Shown piece by piece: positions 40,632 through 52,340 of a DNA stretch of 64,000 nt. How positions within the stretch are numbered: position 1 is the stretch's first letter; the number at the start of each line of letters is the position of its first letter. The position numbers were made by a program, and so were the translations under genes. The DNA lies in NCBI GenBank assembly GCA_002898275.1, contig BEIQ01000002.1, forward strand, positions 547,760-611,759, in the 5' to 3' direction. Under the pieces are notes generated by a model. That model did no database searches. It saw only the letters and a list, made by a program, of their open reading frames with translations, and was not told the DNA's origin. Origin of the DNA: a bacterium HR40 (GTDB lineage: Bacteria; Pseudomonadota; Alphaproteobacteria; Geminicoccales; Geminicoccaceae).

Positions 40632-42574
40632 GCCGTGGCCTGGACCGAAAGTCGGGCGACCGCCCAAGGCGCGAGGTCGAGCTCTTGGGCGAACGGCACC
40701 GCGGCTGCCGTGACACTCCAGTCGGGATCGCAGATCGCCGCCAGTGCCGAATGCTCGTCGAGAATGCGGGCGGTACCGCGAAGGCCGGGGAGCCGCACGG
40801 TGGTGCGACAGGCGCCGAGATGGGCGAGCAACAGCGAAAGTCCTGCGTCGTCGGCAAAGGCGAGCGCAGCGATCCGTCCGGGCTCGTCGACGTCGACCGC
40901 CATTCGAGTTTTGCCGGCTGCTCGCGCCAGCCAGCGCAAGGCGTGGTACAGGGGGAAGACCAGGACGTCCCGGCTGGCGGCTAGGGCGTCGTAGCCGGGT
41001 TGCGGCCAAGGGGCGCGGCGATAGATGCAGCCGAACGGGCCGCAAGGTGCGGCGAGAGCCAGACGGTCGATGGCGAATCCCGCCGTCCGGGCGGTCGCTG
41101 CCACGGCGAAGGCGGCAGCGAACAGTCCACGCTGTCGGGGATCGACATGCGCCATCGGGATGCGCAGCTGGCGCGGATTGTCGACCGTCCTCGTGCCATA
41201 GGGATTGCTGCGAGCACCGATGGCGACGAGCCCGAGCCGGTAGCCGGCCTGACCGATGCGCGCGCGGGCGCTACGGAAGACGTGGGGTAGGCACTCGAGG
41301 GTTTCGACCACCGAGCGGTCGTCCGCAGCATGGACGATGGCGCACGTCGCGTGAGTGGCAAAGTCGAAGGGCGGGCGCGGTGGCCGGCGATTGAATTCCG
41401 CGAAGTTGGTGAGCATGCCGCTGCCCACCGGGATCCCGGGGAAGGCACGGCGCGCCGCCGCGGTCGCGACTTCCGGGCTCGCCCCCTGGGGCCATTGCCC
41501 GAAAGGCTGGTAGCTCTCGAGGTAGGCGGCGGGAAGGGCGACGACCGAGCGAAGGGGTAGCGATGCGGCCCGGACTCGTCGCGAAACCTCGCCCAGGAGA
41601 CCGTCGAGATCGGCGTCATCCGGCGTGACGAGTTCGAGCTCGAGCGGCAGACCGAGGGCCTTCGCCGTGGTCGCTGCCGCGGCGAGCGCCGTTTCCGCGT
41701 CGTTCGAGAGGTCGACACGGGCGAGCAAGGAGGAGGCGGACAGGGCACGCAGGGCGGGAATGGCCGGCTCGGGAGCGGTCCAGCCGGCTTCCAAGGCAAG
41801 GGCGATCGCCGGCACGGTCTCCGCGGTGCGGGGGCCCGAGCGGACGGTGGGTGCGGCGCGCACGGGTCGGGCCGGCGCATCGCCGTCGACGGCGACGGTG
41901 ACCGCCTGCCCGACCCGCTCCCCGGCGCCAATGGTGAAAGGAAAAGGCCAGGCAAGGGGACGGCAGTAGGTCTTGAAGGAGGCATCCGTCCAGTTGCGCT
42001 GGTCTTCCATTTCGAAGACCTCGCCGGCAAAGCGGCAGTCGACGACGAGCCCGGGAACCGGCTCGTGACGTATGCCGGCGATGGCGAGGAAAGGTTGATG
42101 CGGCGCCACGAGCTCAGGGAAATGGCTCCGTTCGATGGCACCGTCGGCATGGGCGATGGTGACGGGAGCGCCGGCCACCTCGTGGACCGGGTGGAGGACG
42201 ACGAAGCCCGTGCGGTTCGTGCGAAAGTCGCGCTGCGCCATCGCCTCGGCGCGACAATGGAGCTCGCCTGTGGCGCTCGCCGCGATCTCGAGAATGAAGG
42301 CGAGCGCCCCCTCGGCCACCTCGCCGGCGAGACGCAGCTGCAGCCGGTCACGCTCGATCCGACGGGCGAGGAGCCGCAGCTGCGGGCGGTAGGTGCCCCA
42401 GTGCTCGTCGCGCACCACGAAATCGATGCCGCGCAGCAGCTCGTGGCCTCGCCAAGCGAGACCGCGCACGGCGGTAGCCGAGAGGGTGAAGGAGAGCGGG
42501 CCGACGAGCAAGGTTTCGCCGGGTTCGGCGGGCTCGGCGGTGCCGTAGCGGAGGATGTCCGGCGCGAGCTCCAT
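40628..42574 (-). CDS. D-apionate lactonase-like protein, paralogue 2
   Basis: A 648-residue protein, first gene of the minus-strand operon. 'FVVRDEHWGTYRP', 'RTNRTGFVVLHPVHEVAG' and 'EMEDQRNWTDASFKTY' are shared almost exactly with the protein at 32559-34553, and the C-terminal part repeats the 'LECLPHVFRSARA' and 'RSNPYG' segments of that paralogue. Both resemble ApnL lactonases as I recall them. RBS GGGAGG (42585-42590) precedes ATG 42574; the longer open frame upstream to 42961 is antisense to rplU. The neighbouring RuBisCO-like and ApnO-like remnants fit an apionate pathway, which strengthens the assignment. Confidence 0.68.
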   Translation of the reverse strand: MELAPDILRYGTAEPAEPGETLLVGPLSFTLSATAVRGLAWRGHELLRGIDFVVRDEHWGTYRPQLRLLARRIERDRLQLRLAGEVAEGALAFILEIAASATGELHCRAEAMAQRDFRTNRTGFVVLHPVHEVAGAPVTIAHADGAIERSHFPELVAPHQPFLAIAGIRHEPVPGLVVDCRFAGEVFEMEDQRNWTDASFKTYCRPLAWPFPFTIGAGERVGQAVTVAVDGDAPARPVRAAPTVRSGPRTAETVPAIALALEAGWTAPEPAIPALRALSASSLLARVDLSNDAETALAAAATTAKALGLPLELELVTPDDADLDGLLGEVSRRVRAASLPLRSVVALPAAYLESYQPFGQWPQGASPEVATAAARRAFPGIPVGSGMLTNFAEFNRRPPRPPFDFATHATCAIVHAADDRSVVETLECLPHVFRSARARIGQAGYRLGLVAIGARSNPYGTRTVDNPRQLRIPMAHVDPRQRGLFAAAFAVAATARTAGFAIDRLALAAPCGPFGCIYRRAPWPQPGYDALAASRDVLVFPLYHALRWLARAAGKTRMAVDVDEPGRIAALAFADDAGLSLLLAHLGACRTTVRLPGLRGTARILDEHSALAAICDPDWSVTAAAVPFAQELDLAPWAVARLSVQATA

Positions 42575-42681
42575 CCCGGCGATGCCTCCCCTGTGTTTCA
42601 CTCGGCCGGGTGAGCTGATCATTATACCAGTTCGGTTCGCCTCACAAGTCTCGACACCACCCGCCCAGCGAGCCGAGACGA

Positions 42682-42709
42682 TTGACAGCTGGCCGGCCAA
42701 GCTTATATG
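42682..42709 (+). promoter_or_regulatory. Promoter of rplU-rpmA
   Basis: TTGACA (42682-42687), 16 bases, TATATG (42704-42709), about 80 bases before the rplU ATG. A perfect -35 and AT-rich -10 in a GC-rich context suit a strong ribosomal-protein promoter. Confidence 0.65.
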
Positions 42710-42789
42710 TGGCGGCGCGCCGGCCGGGGCCCCGTGCCGCGGGCGAGGCGCGTCGGCACGAGATTCGAATCCAACCGCGGCGTGTTTCC

Positions 42790-43104
42790 ATGTACGCAGT
42801 GATTCGCACCGGCGGCAAGCAGTACCGGGTCGCCGAGAACCAGGTCCTGTTCGTCGAGAAGCTCGACGCCGAGGTCGGCTCCACCGTCGCGCTCGACCAG
42901 GTGTTGATGGTGGGCGGCGAGGGAGAGCCGAAGGTCGGGCATCCTTTCGTCGAGGGCGCACGAGTGGAGGCCACGGTCCTCGACCAGATCAAGGGTCCGA
43001 AGGTCGTGGTCTTCAAGAAGAAGCGGCGCAAGAACTATCGCCGCAAGCGCGGCCACCGGCAGCTGCAGACGGTGCTGCGGGTCACGCGCATCGTCGCCGG
43101 TTGA
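42790..43104 (+). CDS. rplU: 50S ribosomal protein L21
   Basis: A 104-residue bL21. '[14 protein letters not shown]' at the N-terminus, '[17 protein letters not shown]' and 'TVLRVTRI' are hallmarks. It binds 23S rRNA in the large subunit. rpmA follows after 16 bases as usual. Confidence 0.97.
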   Translation: MYAVIRTGGKQYRVAENQVLFVEKLDAEVGSTVALDQVLMVGGEGEPKVGHPFVEGARVEATVLDQIKGPKVVVFKKKRRKNYRRKRGHRQLQTVLRVTRIVAG

Positions 43105-45608
<2,504 letters not shown>

Positions 45609-46653
45609 TGGCCTCGCGAGGAGGGTATCGGCAGGCGTTCTCCGGGGCGGTGCGGCACGAGCGGTGATCCTTGCCCGTCCCGGCGGGGCCGGGAGCGACG
45701 GCGAGTTGCGACTCGGCTCCGGCCGACGGCGGGAACGGCCGTCCGCTCTCGGCCGCCAGGATGCCCACCGCCACGAGGGCGCTCGCCGCGAGGTGATAGC
45801 CGTGAAGCGGCTCGCCCAGCAGCAGCATGCCGAAAAGAGCCCCGAATATCGGCACGAGATTGTTGTAGGGGGCCGCTTGCCCCGCGCCGAGGGCAGCGCT
45901 GCCCGCGTTCCAGCAGAGATAGGCGAGGAGGGAAGGAAAGAGGCCGACGTAGAGCATGCTGGCGAGCGCGAGCGGTCCCGGAACGATCCGCGTCTCGAGG
46001 AGGAGGAAGAAGGGCAGGGTGAGGACCGTCCCGAGGAGCGCGATCACCGCGAGGAACGCGATGCCCGAGAGTTCGGGCGGTCGGCGGGCGAGCAGCGCGC
46101 AATAGCCCGCCCACAGGGGAACCGCCAGGATCTCGAGCAGATCGCCGGTGGCGAAAGAGAGGGCCAGGAGGCGATCGAGCTCGCCGCGTGTCACCACCAC
46201 CACCGCACCCAGCACCGAGGCGCTGGCGCCGATCCACTGGCGGCGGGTCAGCCTGCCGCCGTTCAGTCGACTGAGGAGCAGCACCAGAAGGGGAACGGTG
46301 GCGATGTAGAGGGCGACATTCACCGTCTCGGTGCGAGCGAGGGCAGCGTATTGCAGCGTATGGAACCCGGCCGCCCCGGTGAAGGCGAGGGCGACGAGCA
46401 CGCGCCACTCCCGCAGCAGTGTCGCACGCTCGCGCCACAGCTCGGGCAAAGCCAGCGGCAGCAACACCCAGGCGGCGATTCCCCAGCGCGCCAGATTGAG
46501 GCTCGCTGCATCGAACGCCGCGGCGGCGATGCGCCCCACGAGGAGATTGCCGGCCCAGCACAGGGCGGCGACGAGGAGGCAGAGACGGGCCATGGATCGC
46601 TCCGAGTCGCGCCGCCCCTAGCACCGGATACGGCGTTGGGCCATGCAGGGAAA

Positions 46654-46706
46654 TTTCACATTCCAAAAATGTATGAGAATGAATCGTCTTGACTCTAAAT
46701 GTGAAA
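46654..46706. repeat. AT-rich island with 9-bp inverted repeat upstream of the siroheme operon
   Basis: TTTCACATT (46654-46662) and AATGTGAAA (46698-46706) are exact reverse complements, 35 bases apart, within a locally AT-rich stretch between the divergent EamA and siroheme genes. It also contains TTGACT (46689-46694). The layout suits an operator/promoter for sulfur-metabolism control; the regulator is unknown. Confidence 0.55.
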
Positions 46707-46761
46707 AGTGGCACGCTCCCGTTGGCTGCGAGGCATTCCCCAGCGAGCCGGAGCGCCACCC

Positions 46762-47814
46762 ATGCGCCATTTTCCGCTCTTTGTCGCGCTCGAGGGCGAA
46801 CGGATCGCCATCGTCGGCGACGGTGAGGCGGCCATCGCCAAGCTGCGTCTCTTTGCCCGCACCGCTGCTCGGTTGCGGCTGTTCGCGCCTGCGGGTCGTT
46901 CCGAGCTTTTCGCCGCGGCGGCGGAATTCGCCGTCGAGATCGATCCGCGGGAGCCGGGAGAAGAGGATCTCTCAGGCTCGCGGCTCGTCGTCGTCGCTCT
47001 CGCCGATCCCGGGCGACGGCTGGCGATCGCCGAACGGGCCCGGCGCGCCGGTGCCCTCGTCAATGTGGTGGACGATCCGGCCCTGTCGGACGTCTTCGTC
47101 CCTGCCATCGTCGACCGTGATCCCCTCGTGGTGGCGGTGGGAAGCGAGGGCGAGGCGCCGGTGCTGGCGCGGCTGGTGCGCGCGCGCATCGAAGCGATGT
47201 TGCCGGAGCGCAGCGGCAGGCTCGCCCGGTTCGCCGGAAAGCTGCGGCCACAGGTCACCGCCCGCATCCTCCCGGCGCGGGAACGCCGCCGCTTCTTCGA
47301 GCGACTGTTCGAGGGGCCGGTCGCCTCCCTGCTGCTCGCCGGGCGCGAGCGTGAGGCCGAAGAGCTCGCCCAGCGATGGCTCGAGGGGGACGACGGTCCG
47401 CGCGGCTGGGTTCGGCTGTTATGGGTGGCGAGCGAGGATCCCGATCTCCTCACGCTCGTCGCCGCCGAAACGCTGCAGCAGGCCGATCTCCTCGTCGTCG
47501 ACCCCGAGGTGCCGGTGCGGATCCTCGATCGGGCGCGGCGCGAGGCGCGGCGCATCCGTCGCTGTGCCGCCCCCGATTGCCCGCAGACCGACCATGCCGC
47601 CGTCGTCCGGCTCGTCGCCGATGCCGTGCGCAGCGGCGACCGAGTCGTTCGCCTGACCAGCTCCCCAGGGCGCCTGTTCGCCGAGGCGCGGGCTCTCGAG
47701 GCCTCGGGAATCGCCGTCACCGCCCTCCCTGCGACGGCCGCGCCCCTCGCGCGGCCGACCGATTGGCGACCGACCCCCGAGACCGCAGCCCGAGTGCTGG
47801 AGCTCTTGCCATGA
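46762..47814 (+). CDS. Siroheme synthase (precorrin-2 dehydrogenase/ferrochelatase) with degenerate SUMT half-domain
   Basis: A 350-residue protein. Residues 1-210 correspond to the CysG-B/Met8 part: 'FPLFVALEGERIAIVGDGEAAIAKLRLF' is the NAD fold, 'GALVNVVDDPALSDVFVPAIVDRDPLVVAVGSEGEAPVLARLVRARIE' the catalytic and dimer region with the conserved Asp. Residues ~225-345 align with the first half of uroporphyrinogen-III methyltransferase, but GAGPGDP is replaced by VASEDP and the KGGDP loop by TSSPG, and the second half is missing, so methyltransferase activity is unlikely. It makes siroheme for the sulfite reductase encoded downstream. ATG 46762 is chosen; GTG 46708 would extend it. ATGA overlap with the next gene. 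Confidence 0.85.
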   Translation: MRHFPLFVALEGERIAIVGDGEAAIAKLRLFARTAARLRLFAPAGRSELFAAAAEFAVEIDPREPGEEDLSGSRLVVVALADPGRRLAIAERARRAGALVNVVDDPALSDVFVPAIVDRDPLVVAVGSEGEAPVLARLVRARIEAMLPERSGRLARFAGKLRPQVTARILPARERRRFFERLFEGPVASLLLAGREREAEELAQRWLEGDDGPRGWVRLLWVASEDPDLLTLVAAETLQQADLLVVDPEVPVRILDRARREARRIRRCAAPDCPQTDHAAVVRLVADAVRSGDRVVRLTSSPGRLFAEARALEASGIAVTALPATAAPLARPTDWRPTPETAARVLELLP

Positions 47815-48128
47815 GCCTCTTCATTCTCACCGCCAACCGCCTGCGCGACGGGCGCGTAGTGTTCCTCACCGCGCACGGCTGGGAAGAAAGTCTGCGGACG
47901 GCCATCGTCGCCGCGACCGAGGCGGAGCAGCGCGCGCTCGAGGCCCTGGGCGCCCAGAGCGTCGCGATGTGCGAGGTCGTCGATCCCTATCTCGTCGAGG
48001 TCGAAGTCGAGAACGGAGTCCCCTCTCCGCTTCACTACCGCGAGCGCATTCGCGCCTCGGGTCCCACCGTGCGTCCCGATCTGGCGCGTCGCGACGGGAT
48101 CCCGGAGGACTGCCGTGTATCGCTATGA
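47811..48128 (+). CDS. DUF2849 domain-containing protein
   Basis: A 105-residue protein beginning 'MSLFILTANRLRDGRVVFLT' and containing 'DPYLVEVEVENGVPSPLHYRERIRASGPTVRPDL', matching the DUF2849 family, which regularly sits between siroheme synthase and sulfite/nitrite reductase genes in alphaproteobacteria. Its biochemical role is unknown; the constant neighbourhood suggests a function in sulfite reduction. It overlaps the genes on both sides (4 and 14 bases). Confidence 0.82.
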   Translation: MSLFILTANRLRDGRVVFLTAHGWEESLRTAIVAATEAEQRALEALGAQSVAMCEVVDPYLVEVEVENGVPSPLHYRERIRASGPTVRPDLARRDGIPEDCRVSL

Positions 48129-49785
48129 CTCCTACGACGAGGCCTTCGTTCGGGCGCGAGTCGCCCAATTCCGCGACCAGGTGCGCAGGCGACTCGCGGG
48201 CGAGCTCACGGAAGAGGAGTTCCGCCCGCATCGCCTCATGAACGGCCTCTACCTGCAGCTCCACGCCTATATGTTGCGGGTGGCCATTCCCTATGGCACG
48301 CTGTCCTCGCGCCAGCTGAGGCGGCTCGCCGAGGTCGCCGATCGCTGGGACCGCGGTTACGGCCATTTCACCACCCGCCAGAACATCCAGTTCAACTGGC
48401 CGCGCCTCGAGGATGTGCCGGACATCCTCGAGGCCCTGGCCGAGGTCGGTCTGCACGGCATCCAAACGTCCGGCAACTGCATCCGCAACATCACCACCGA
48501 CGCCTACGCCGGGGTGGCAGCCGACGAAGTCGCGGATCCGCGCCCGTTCTGCGAACTCCTGCGGCAGTGGTCGAGTCTGCATCCGGAGTTCAGCTTCCTG
48601 CCGCGCAAGTTCAAGATCGCTGTCTCGGCGTCGCCGCACGATCGGGCGGCGATTCGAGCGCACGACATCGGACTGCGGCTCTATCGAGACGATGCGGGCG
48701 AGCTGGCCTTCGAGGTCCTGGCAGGCGGTGGTCTCGGTCGTACTCCGATGATCGCGAAGACGGTGCGCGAGCATCTGCCGGCTCGACAGCTGTTGCCCTA
48801 CGTCGAAGCGATCCTGCGGGTCTACAATCGCTTTGGCCGGCGCGATCACAAATTCAAATCCCGCATCAAGATCCTCGTCCACGAGATCGGCCTCGACGCC
48901 TTCCGCGCGGCGGTCGAGGAGGAATATGCTCGCTCCCTCGACCCCGAGGACGTCGAACTCGCGGCCCTCGAACTCGAACGCATCGAGGAGCTGTTCGCGC
49001 CGCCGCCCTATGAAGAGCTGCCGGCACGCGATCCCCTGCACGAACGGCGCTTGGCGGAGGAGCCGGCTTTCGCCCGCTTCGCACGCACCAACCTGCGGCC
49101 CCATCGGGTGCCGGGTTACGCCATCGTCGATGTCAGCTTGAAGCCCGTGGGTGGCATCCCGGGCGATGTCACCTCCGACCAAATGCGGCGGCTCGCCGAT
49201 CTCGCCGACCGGTTTTCCTTCGGCGAGCTCCGTACCACCCACACGCAGAACCTCGCACTGCCGCACGTCCGTCTGCGGGATGTCCATTCCCTCTGGGAGC
49301 TGCTCGAGGAGGCGGGGCTCGGCACCCCCAACATCGGCCTGGTGACCGACATCGTCTGCTGCCCAGGCCTCGATTACTGTGCCTTGGCCACCGCGCGCTC
49401 GATCCCCATCGCGCGGGCGCTCGCCCGCCGCTTCGCCGAGCTCGACGCACAAGAGCGGATCGGTCCGCTGTCGATCCGCATGTCCGGCTGCATCAACGCC
49501 TGCGGTCAGCACCATATCGGCCATATCGGCATCCTCGGGCTGGAGAAGCGGGGCGAGGAATCCTACCAGATCACCCTCGGTGGACGGCCCGACGAACGAA
49601 CCGCCATCGGCCGCATCCTCGGCCCCGGCTTTTCGGCGAGCGAAGTCGTGGATGCGGTGGAGGCCGTGCTCCGTTTCTATCTCGAAGGCCGAAACGGGCC
49701 GCAGGAGACGTTCGCTGACTTCGTCGAGCGCGTCGGTGTCGAGACGTTCCGGGAGGTCGTCTATGCCCCTGTTCGCGCACGGTAG
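48115..49785 (+). CDS. Nitrite/sulfite reductase hemoprotein subunit
   Basis: A 556-residue siroheme and [4Fe-4S] enzyme, probably the assimilatory sulfite reductase hemoprotein (CysI type). N-terminal half: 'GHFTTRQNIQFNW' and 'GIQTSGNCIRNITTDAYAG'; C-terminal half: 'FGELRTTHTQNLALP', then the cluster ligands in 'DIVCCPGLDYCALA' and 'MSGCINACGQHHIGHIGILG'. GTG start with CGGAGG (48103-48108). The adjacent siroheme synthase supplies its cofactor. Sulfite rather than nitrite as substrate is inferred from DUF2849/DUF934 context; no reductase flavoprotein (CysJ) or PAPS reductase (CysH) is in this window. Confidence 0.88.
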   Translation: MYRYDSYDEAFVRARVAQFRDQVRRRLAGELTEEEFRPHRLMNGLYLQLHAYMLRVAIPYGTLSSRQLRRLAEVADRWDRGYGHFTTRQNIQFNWPRLEDVPDILEALAEVGLHGIQTSGNCIRNITTDAYAGVAADEVADPRPFCELLRQWSSLHPEFSFLPRKFKIAVSASPHDRAAIRAHDIGLRLYRDDAGELAFEVLAGGGLGRTPMIAKTVREHLPARQLLPYVEAILRVYNRFGRRDHKFKSRIKILVHEIGLDAFRAAVEEEYARSLDPEDVELAALELERIEELFAPPPYEELPARDPLHERRLAEEPAFARFARTNLRPHRVPGYAIVDVSLKPVGGIPGDVTSDQMRRLADLADRFSFGELRTTHTQNLALPHVRLRDVHSLWELLEEAGLGTPNIGLVTDIVCCPGLDYCALATARSIPIARALARRFAELDAQERIGPLSIRMSGCINACGQHHIGHIGILGLEKRGEESYQITLGGRPDERTAIGRILGPGFSASEVVDAVEAVLRFYLEGRNGPQETFADFVERVGVETFREVVYAPVRAR

Positions 49786-50275
49786 GTGGGTCGAGGATCC
49801 TTGGCGGCATCTCGCGGATGACGAGCCGCTCGGCGACGTCGCGAGTGTCACGGTTTCCCTGAACCGACTGCTCGGGCCGGAGGGCCCGGCTGTCCTCGCC
49901 CATCCCGGACGGCTCGGGGTGCGCCTCGCGACCGAGGATCGAGTCGAGAGTCTCGAGCCTTTTCTGTGCCGGCTCGGGCTGATCGTCGTGGTCTTCGCCA
50001 ATTTCGCCGACGGTCGCGGCTTCTCGACCGCCCGCATCCTGCGCCGCCGCTTGGCGTGGCGGGGCGAGTTGCGCGCTGCCGGTCGCATCTTCGTCGATCA
50101 GTACAGTTTCCTGCGGCGCTGCGGCTTCGACAGCTTCGAGGTGCCGGACGAACGGGTGGCGAGCTGGCATCCCGACAACGTCGCGATTCCGCTCGCCTAT
50201 CGCACCGATTCCGAGGGCGGAGTCGCGTCGATCTGGCGGCTCCGACACAACAGGTGTCGCGAGCCCCGTCCCTGA
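49763..50275 (+). CDS. DUF934 domain-containing protein
   Basis: A 170-residue protein with the DUF934 signature 'LIVVVFANFADGRGFSTARILRRRL' and 'FVDQYSFLRRCGFDSFEV'. It is the usual last gene of alphaproteobacterial siroheme-sulfite reductase operons and may help assembly or electron supply, though this has not been shown to my knowledge. ATG 49763 overlaps the reductase 3' end by 23 bases; RBS GGGAGG at 49751-49756. Confidence 0.85.
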   Translation: MPLFAHGRWVEDPWRHLADDEPLGDVASVTVSLNRLLGPEGPAVLAHPGRLGVRLATEDRVESLEPFLCRLGLIVVVFANFADGRGFSTARILRRRLAWRGELRAAGRIFVDQYSFLRRCGFDSFEVPDERVASWHPDNVAIPLAYRTDSEGGVASIWRLRHNRCREPRP

Positions 50276-50346
50276 GTTCCTCCAGCGAACCGGCGAAAGG
50301 CCGCGGACGCGCCCACAGGAGGTTCGCTCAAGGCCGCAGCGCCCGC

Positions 50347-51591
50347 TCAGCCGCGGCGCGTGACCTTGCGGGCGCGCCGCTCGAGGTGGGCCTCGACCTC
50401 GGCGAGCGGCACCTCCGCGGCGGCCAGACGCGCGAGGGTGAAATAGAGGAGGTCTGCCGCCTCCCACACGATCTCCTCGCGCGATCGGGCGCGCGCCAGT
50501 TCATCGGCTTCCTCCCGGAGCTTGTCCGCGAGGAGGAGGGGATCGTCGAAGAGCCTTTTCGTATAGGAACCTTGCGGAGCCGCCTGCCGCCGCTCCCTCA
50601 GCACCCGCTCGAGGCGGACCAGTCCCGGTTCGTCGCCAAAGCAAGAGAAGCGCTGGAGATGGCAGAAGCCGGGTGGTCGCTGGCGCACGAGAAAACGCAG
50701 GGTGTCGCGGTCGCAGTCGAGGTCGACGCGCAGGAGTTCCTGCACCGCCCCCGAGCTGTCGCCTTTGCGCCAAAGGGCGTTGCGCGACCGCGACCAATAG
50801 ATGCCTCGACGCTCCTCGATCGCGGCACGCAGGCTCGAGGCGTTGGAATAAGCGAGCCCGAGCGCCCTGCCCGCCTCGTCGCATACCACTGTCGGCCACA
50901 GACCGTCGGGACGGTCGGAAACGAGCGGTGCGGCGATGGCGTCGGCGAGGTGCAATCTGCCGGAATAGAGGGCCATGCCGACCTGGGCGTCCGCTCCGAT
51001 GCGGTCCAGCTCGCGGATCTCCTCGGCCGTGGTCACCCCGCCAGCGATGGTGACCCGCGCCGGCTTCGCCGCCTCGACCACCGCGCGGGCGAGTTCGAGA
51101 TCGGTTCCCGCCATCCGCCCTTCGCGCTCGACGAAGGTGACGAGGAAACCGGAGACGAGATCCCTCAGTTCGACGATGCGCTCCAGCAGCCGACGGCCGG
51201 TTCCCTGCGTCCAGCCCTCGACCACCACCTCGCCGTGACGGGCATCGAGGGCTGCCATCACGCGCTCTTTCGGCAGCTTGGCGAGCAGTTCCGGTACCGC
51301 CATGGTACCGAGGATGACCTTGCGCGCGCCGCGGTCGAGCCAGCGGATGGCCGTCTCGAGGTCGCGGATGCCGCCACCCACCCGACAGTCGAAGCGCTCG
51401 ACGAGTCGCTCCACGAGGTGGGCATTGGAGCCGCGACGCATGGCCGCGTCGAGGTCGATGACGGCGATCTCGCCGGCCAGGGCGAAGCGTTCGGCGACCG
51501 GCAGCGGATCGCCGGCATCGATCGCCAGCTGCTCGCCGCCGACGAGCTGGACGGTGCGACCGTTCTGGAGGTCGAGGGAAGGGACGATCAT
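50347..51591 (-). CDS. HisA-HisI-HisE fusion (isomerase / PR-AMP cyclohydrolase / PR-ATP pyrophosphatase)
   Basis: A 414-residue protein covering three histidine steps. Residues 1-~230 are HisA: '[19 protein letters not shown]' with catalytic Asp7, '[13 protein letters not shown]', '[19 protein letters not shown]' with the second Asp, and '[12 protein letters not shown]'. Residues ~240-325 are the HisI cyclohydrolase: '[22 protein letters not shown]', Mg ligands in DCDRD, Zn Cys residues in '[11 protein letters not shown]'. Residues ~330-414 are HisE: '[24 protein letters not shown]' and '[14 protein letters not shown]'. The cyclohydrolase part recalls the fungal His4 style (GFCH) rather than the bacterial ACHTG. 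ATG overlaps the hisF stop by 4 bases. Confidence 0.88.
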   Translation of the reverse strand: MIVPSLDLQNGRTVQLVGGEQLAIDAGDPLPVAERFALAGEIAVIDLDAAMRRGSNAHLVERLVERFDCRVGGGIRDLETAIRWLDRGARKVILGTMAVPELLAKLPKERVMAALDARHGEVVVEGWTQGTGRRLLERIVELRDLVSGFLVTFVEREGRMAGTDLELARAVVEAAKPARVTIAGGVTTAEEIRELDRIGADAQVGMALYSGRLHLADAIAAPLVSDRPDGLWPTVVCDEAGRALGLAYSNASSLRAAIEERRGIYWSRSRNALWRKGDSSGAVQELLRVDLDCDRDTLRFLVRQRPPGFCHLQRFSCFGDEPGLVRLERVLRERRQAAPQGSYTKRLFDDPLLLADKLREEADELARARSREEIVWEAADLLYFTLARLAAAEVPLAEVEAHLERRARKVTRRG

Positions 51592-52340
51592 GGCCGCAGA
51601 TGGACACCGTGCTGGCAGAGAAAGTCCTTGACCTCACCCACCGTGAGGTCCCCGTCGTGGAAGATCGAGGCGGCGAGCACCGCATCGGCTCCCACCGCGA
51701 AGGCTTCGAGCAGATGCTGCGGCCGGTCGGCGCCGCCCGAAGCGATGACCGGGATTCCGACCGCTTGGACGACGGCCTGTGTGAGTTCGAGATCGTAGCC
51801 CGAGCGCGTGCCGTCGCGATCGAAGGAGGTGAGCAGGATCTCGCCGGCGCCGCGGCGTTCTCCCTCCTGCGCCCAAGCGACGGCATCGATGCCGGTGCCC
51901 TCGCGCCCGCCCTTGACCAGCACCTCGAAGCGGCCGCCCCGGCGGGCAGCGTCGATCGCCAGGACACAGCATTGCCGTCCGAAGCGTGCTGCGATCTCCG
52001 AGAGAAGCGCCGGACGCTGGACTGCCGCGGTGTTGACCGAGACCTTGTCGGCCCCTGCCTCGAGCAGGGCCAGCGCATCCGCTTCGCTGCGCACGCCGCC
52101 TCCCACGGTGAGAGGGATCGCCAGGCGCTCGCGTACCCGCCGCACCGTCTCGAGCTGGTGACCCCGGCCCTCGGGCGTGGCGGAGACATCGAGGATCACG
52201 ATCTCGTCGGCACCCTGCTGCTCGTAGAGCCACGCCCGCTCCGCTGGATCGCCGGCATCCCGCAGACCCTGGAAGCGCACGCCCTTGACCACCCGTCCGT
52301 GGCTGACGTCGAGGCAGGGAACGATGCGGCGCGCGAGCAT
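51588..52340 (-). CDS. hisF: Imidazole glycerol phosphate synthase cyclase subunit
   Basis: A 250-residue TIM barrel. '[23 protein letters not shown]' with catalytic Asp11, '[31 protein letters not shown]', '[18 protein letters not shown]' with the second catalytic Asp, and '[17 protein letters not shown]' match HisF. With HisH it forms IGP and AICAR. Both flanking genes overlap it (51588-51591 and, by one base, hisH at 52340). Confidence 0.95.
   Translation of the reverse strand: MLARRIVPCLDVSHGRVVKGVRFQGLRDAGDPAERAWLYEQQGADEIVILDVSATPEGRGHQLETVRRVRERLAIPLTVGGGVRSEADALALLEAGADKVSVNTAAVQRPALLSEIAARFGRQCCVLAIDAARRGGRFEVLVKGGREGTGIDAVAWAQEGERRGAGEILLTSFDRDGTRSGYDLELTQAVVQAVGIPVIASGGADRPQHLLEAFAVGADAVLAASIFHDGDLTVGEVKDFLCQHGVHLRP

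Noticed and set aside
42575..42961. N-terminal extension of the lactonase-like gene up to 42961
   Set aside because: It would be antisense to rplU; ATG 42574 has GGGAGG upstream and matches the paralogue start.
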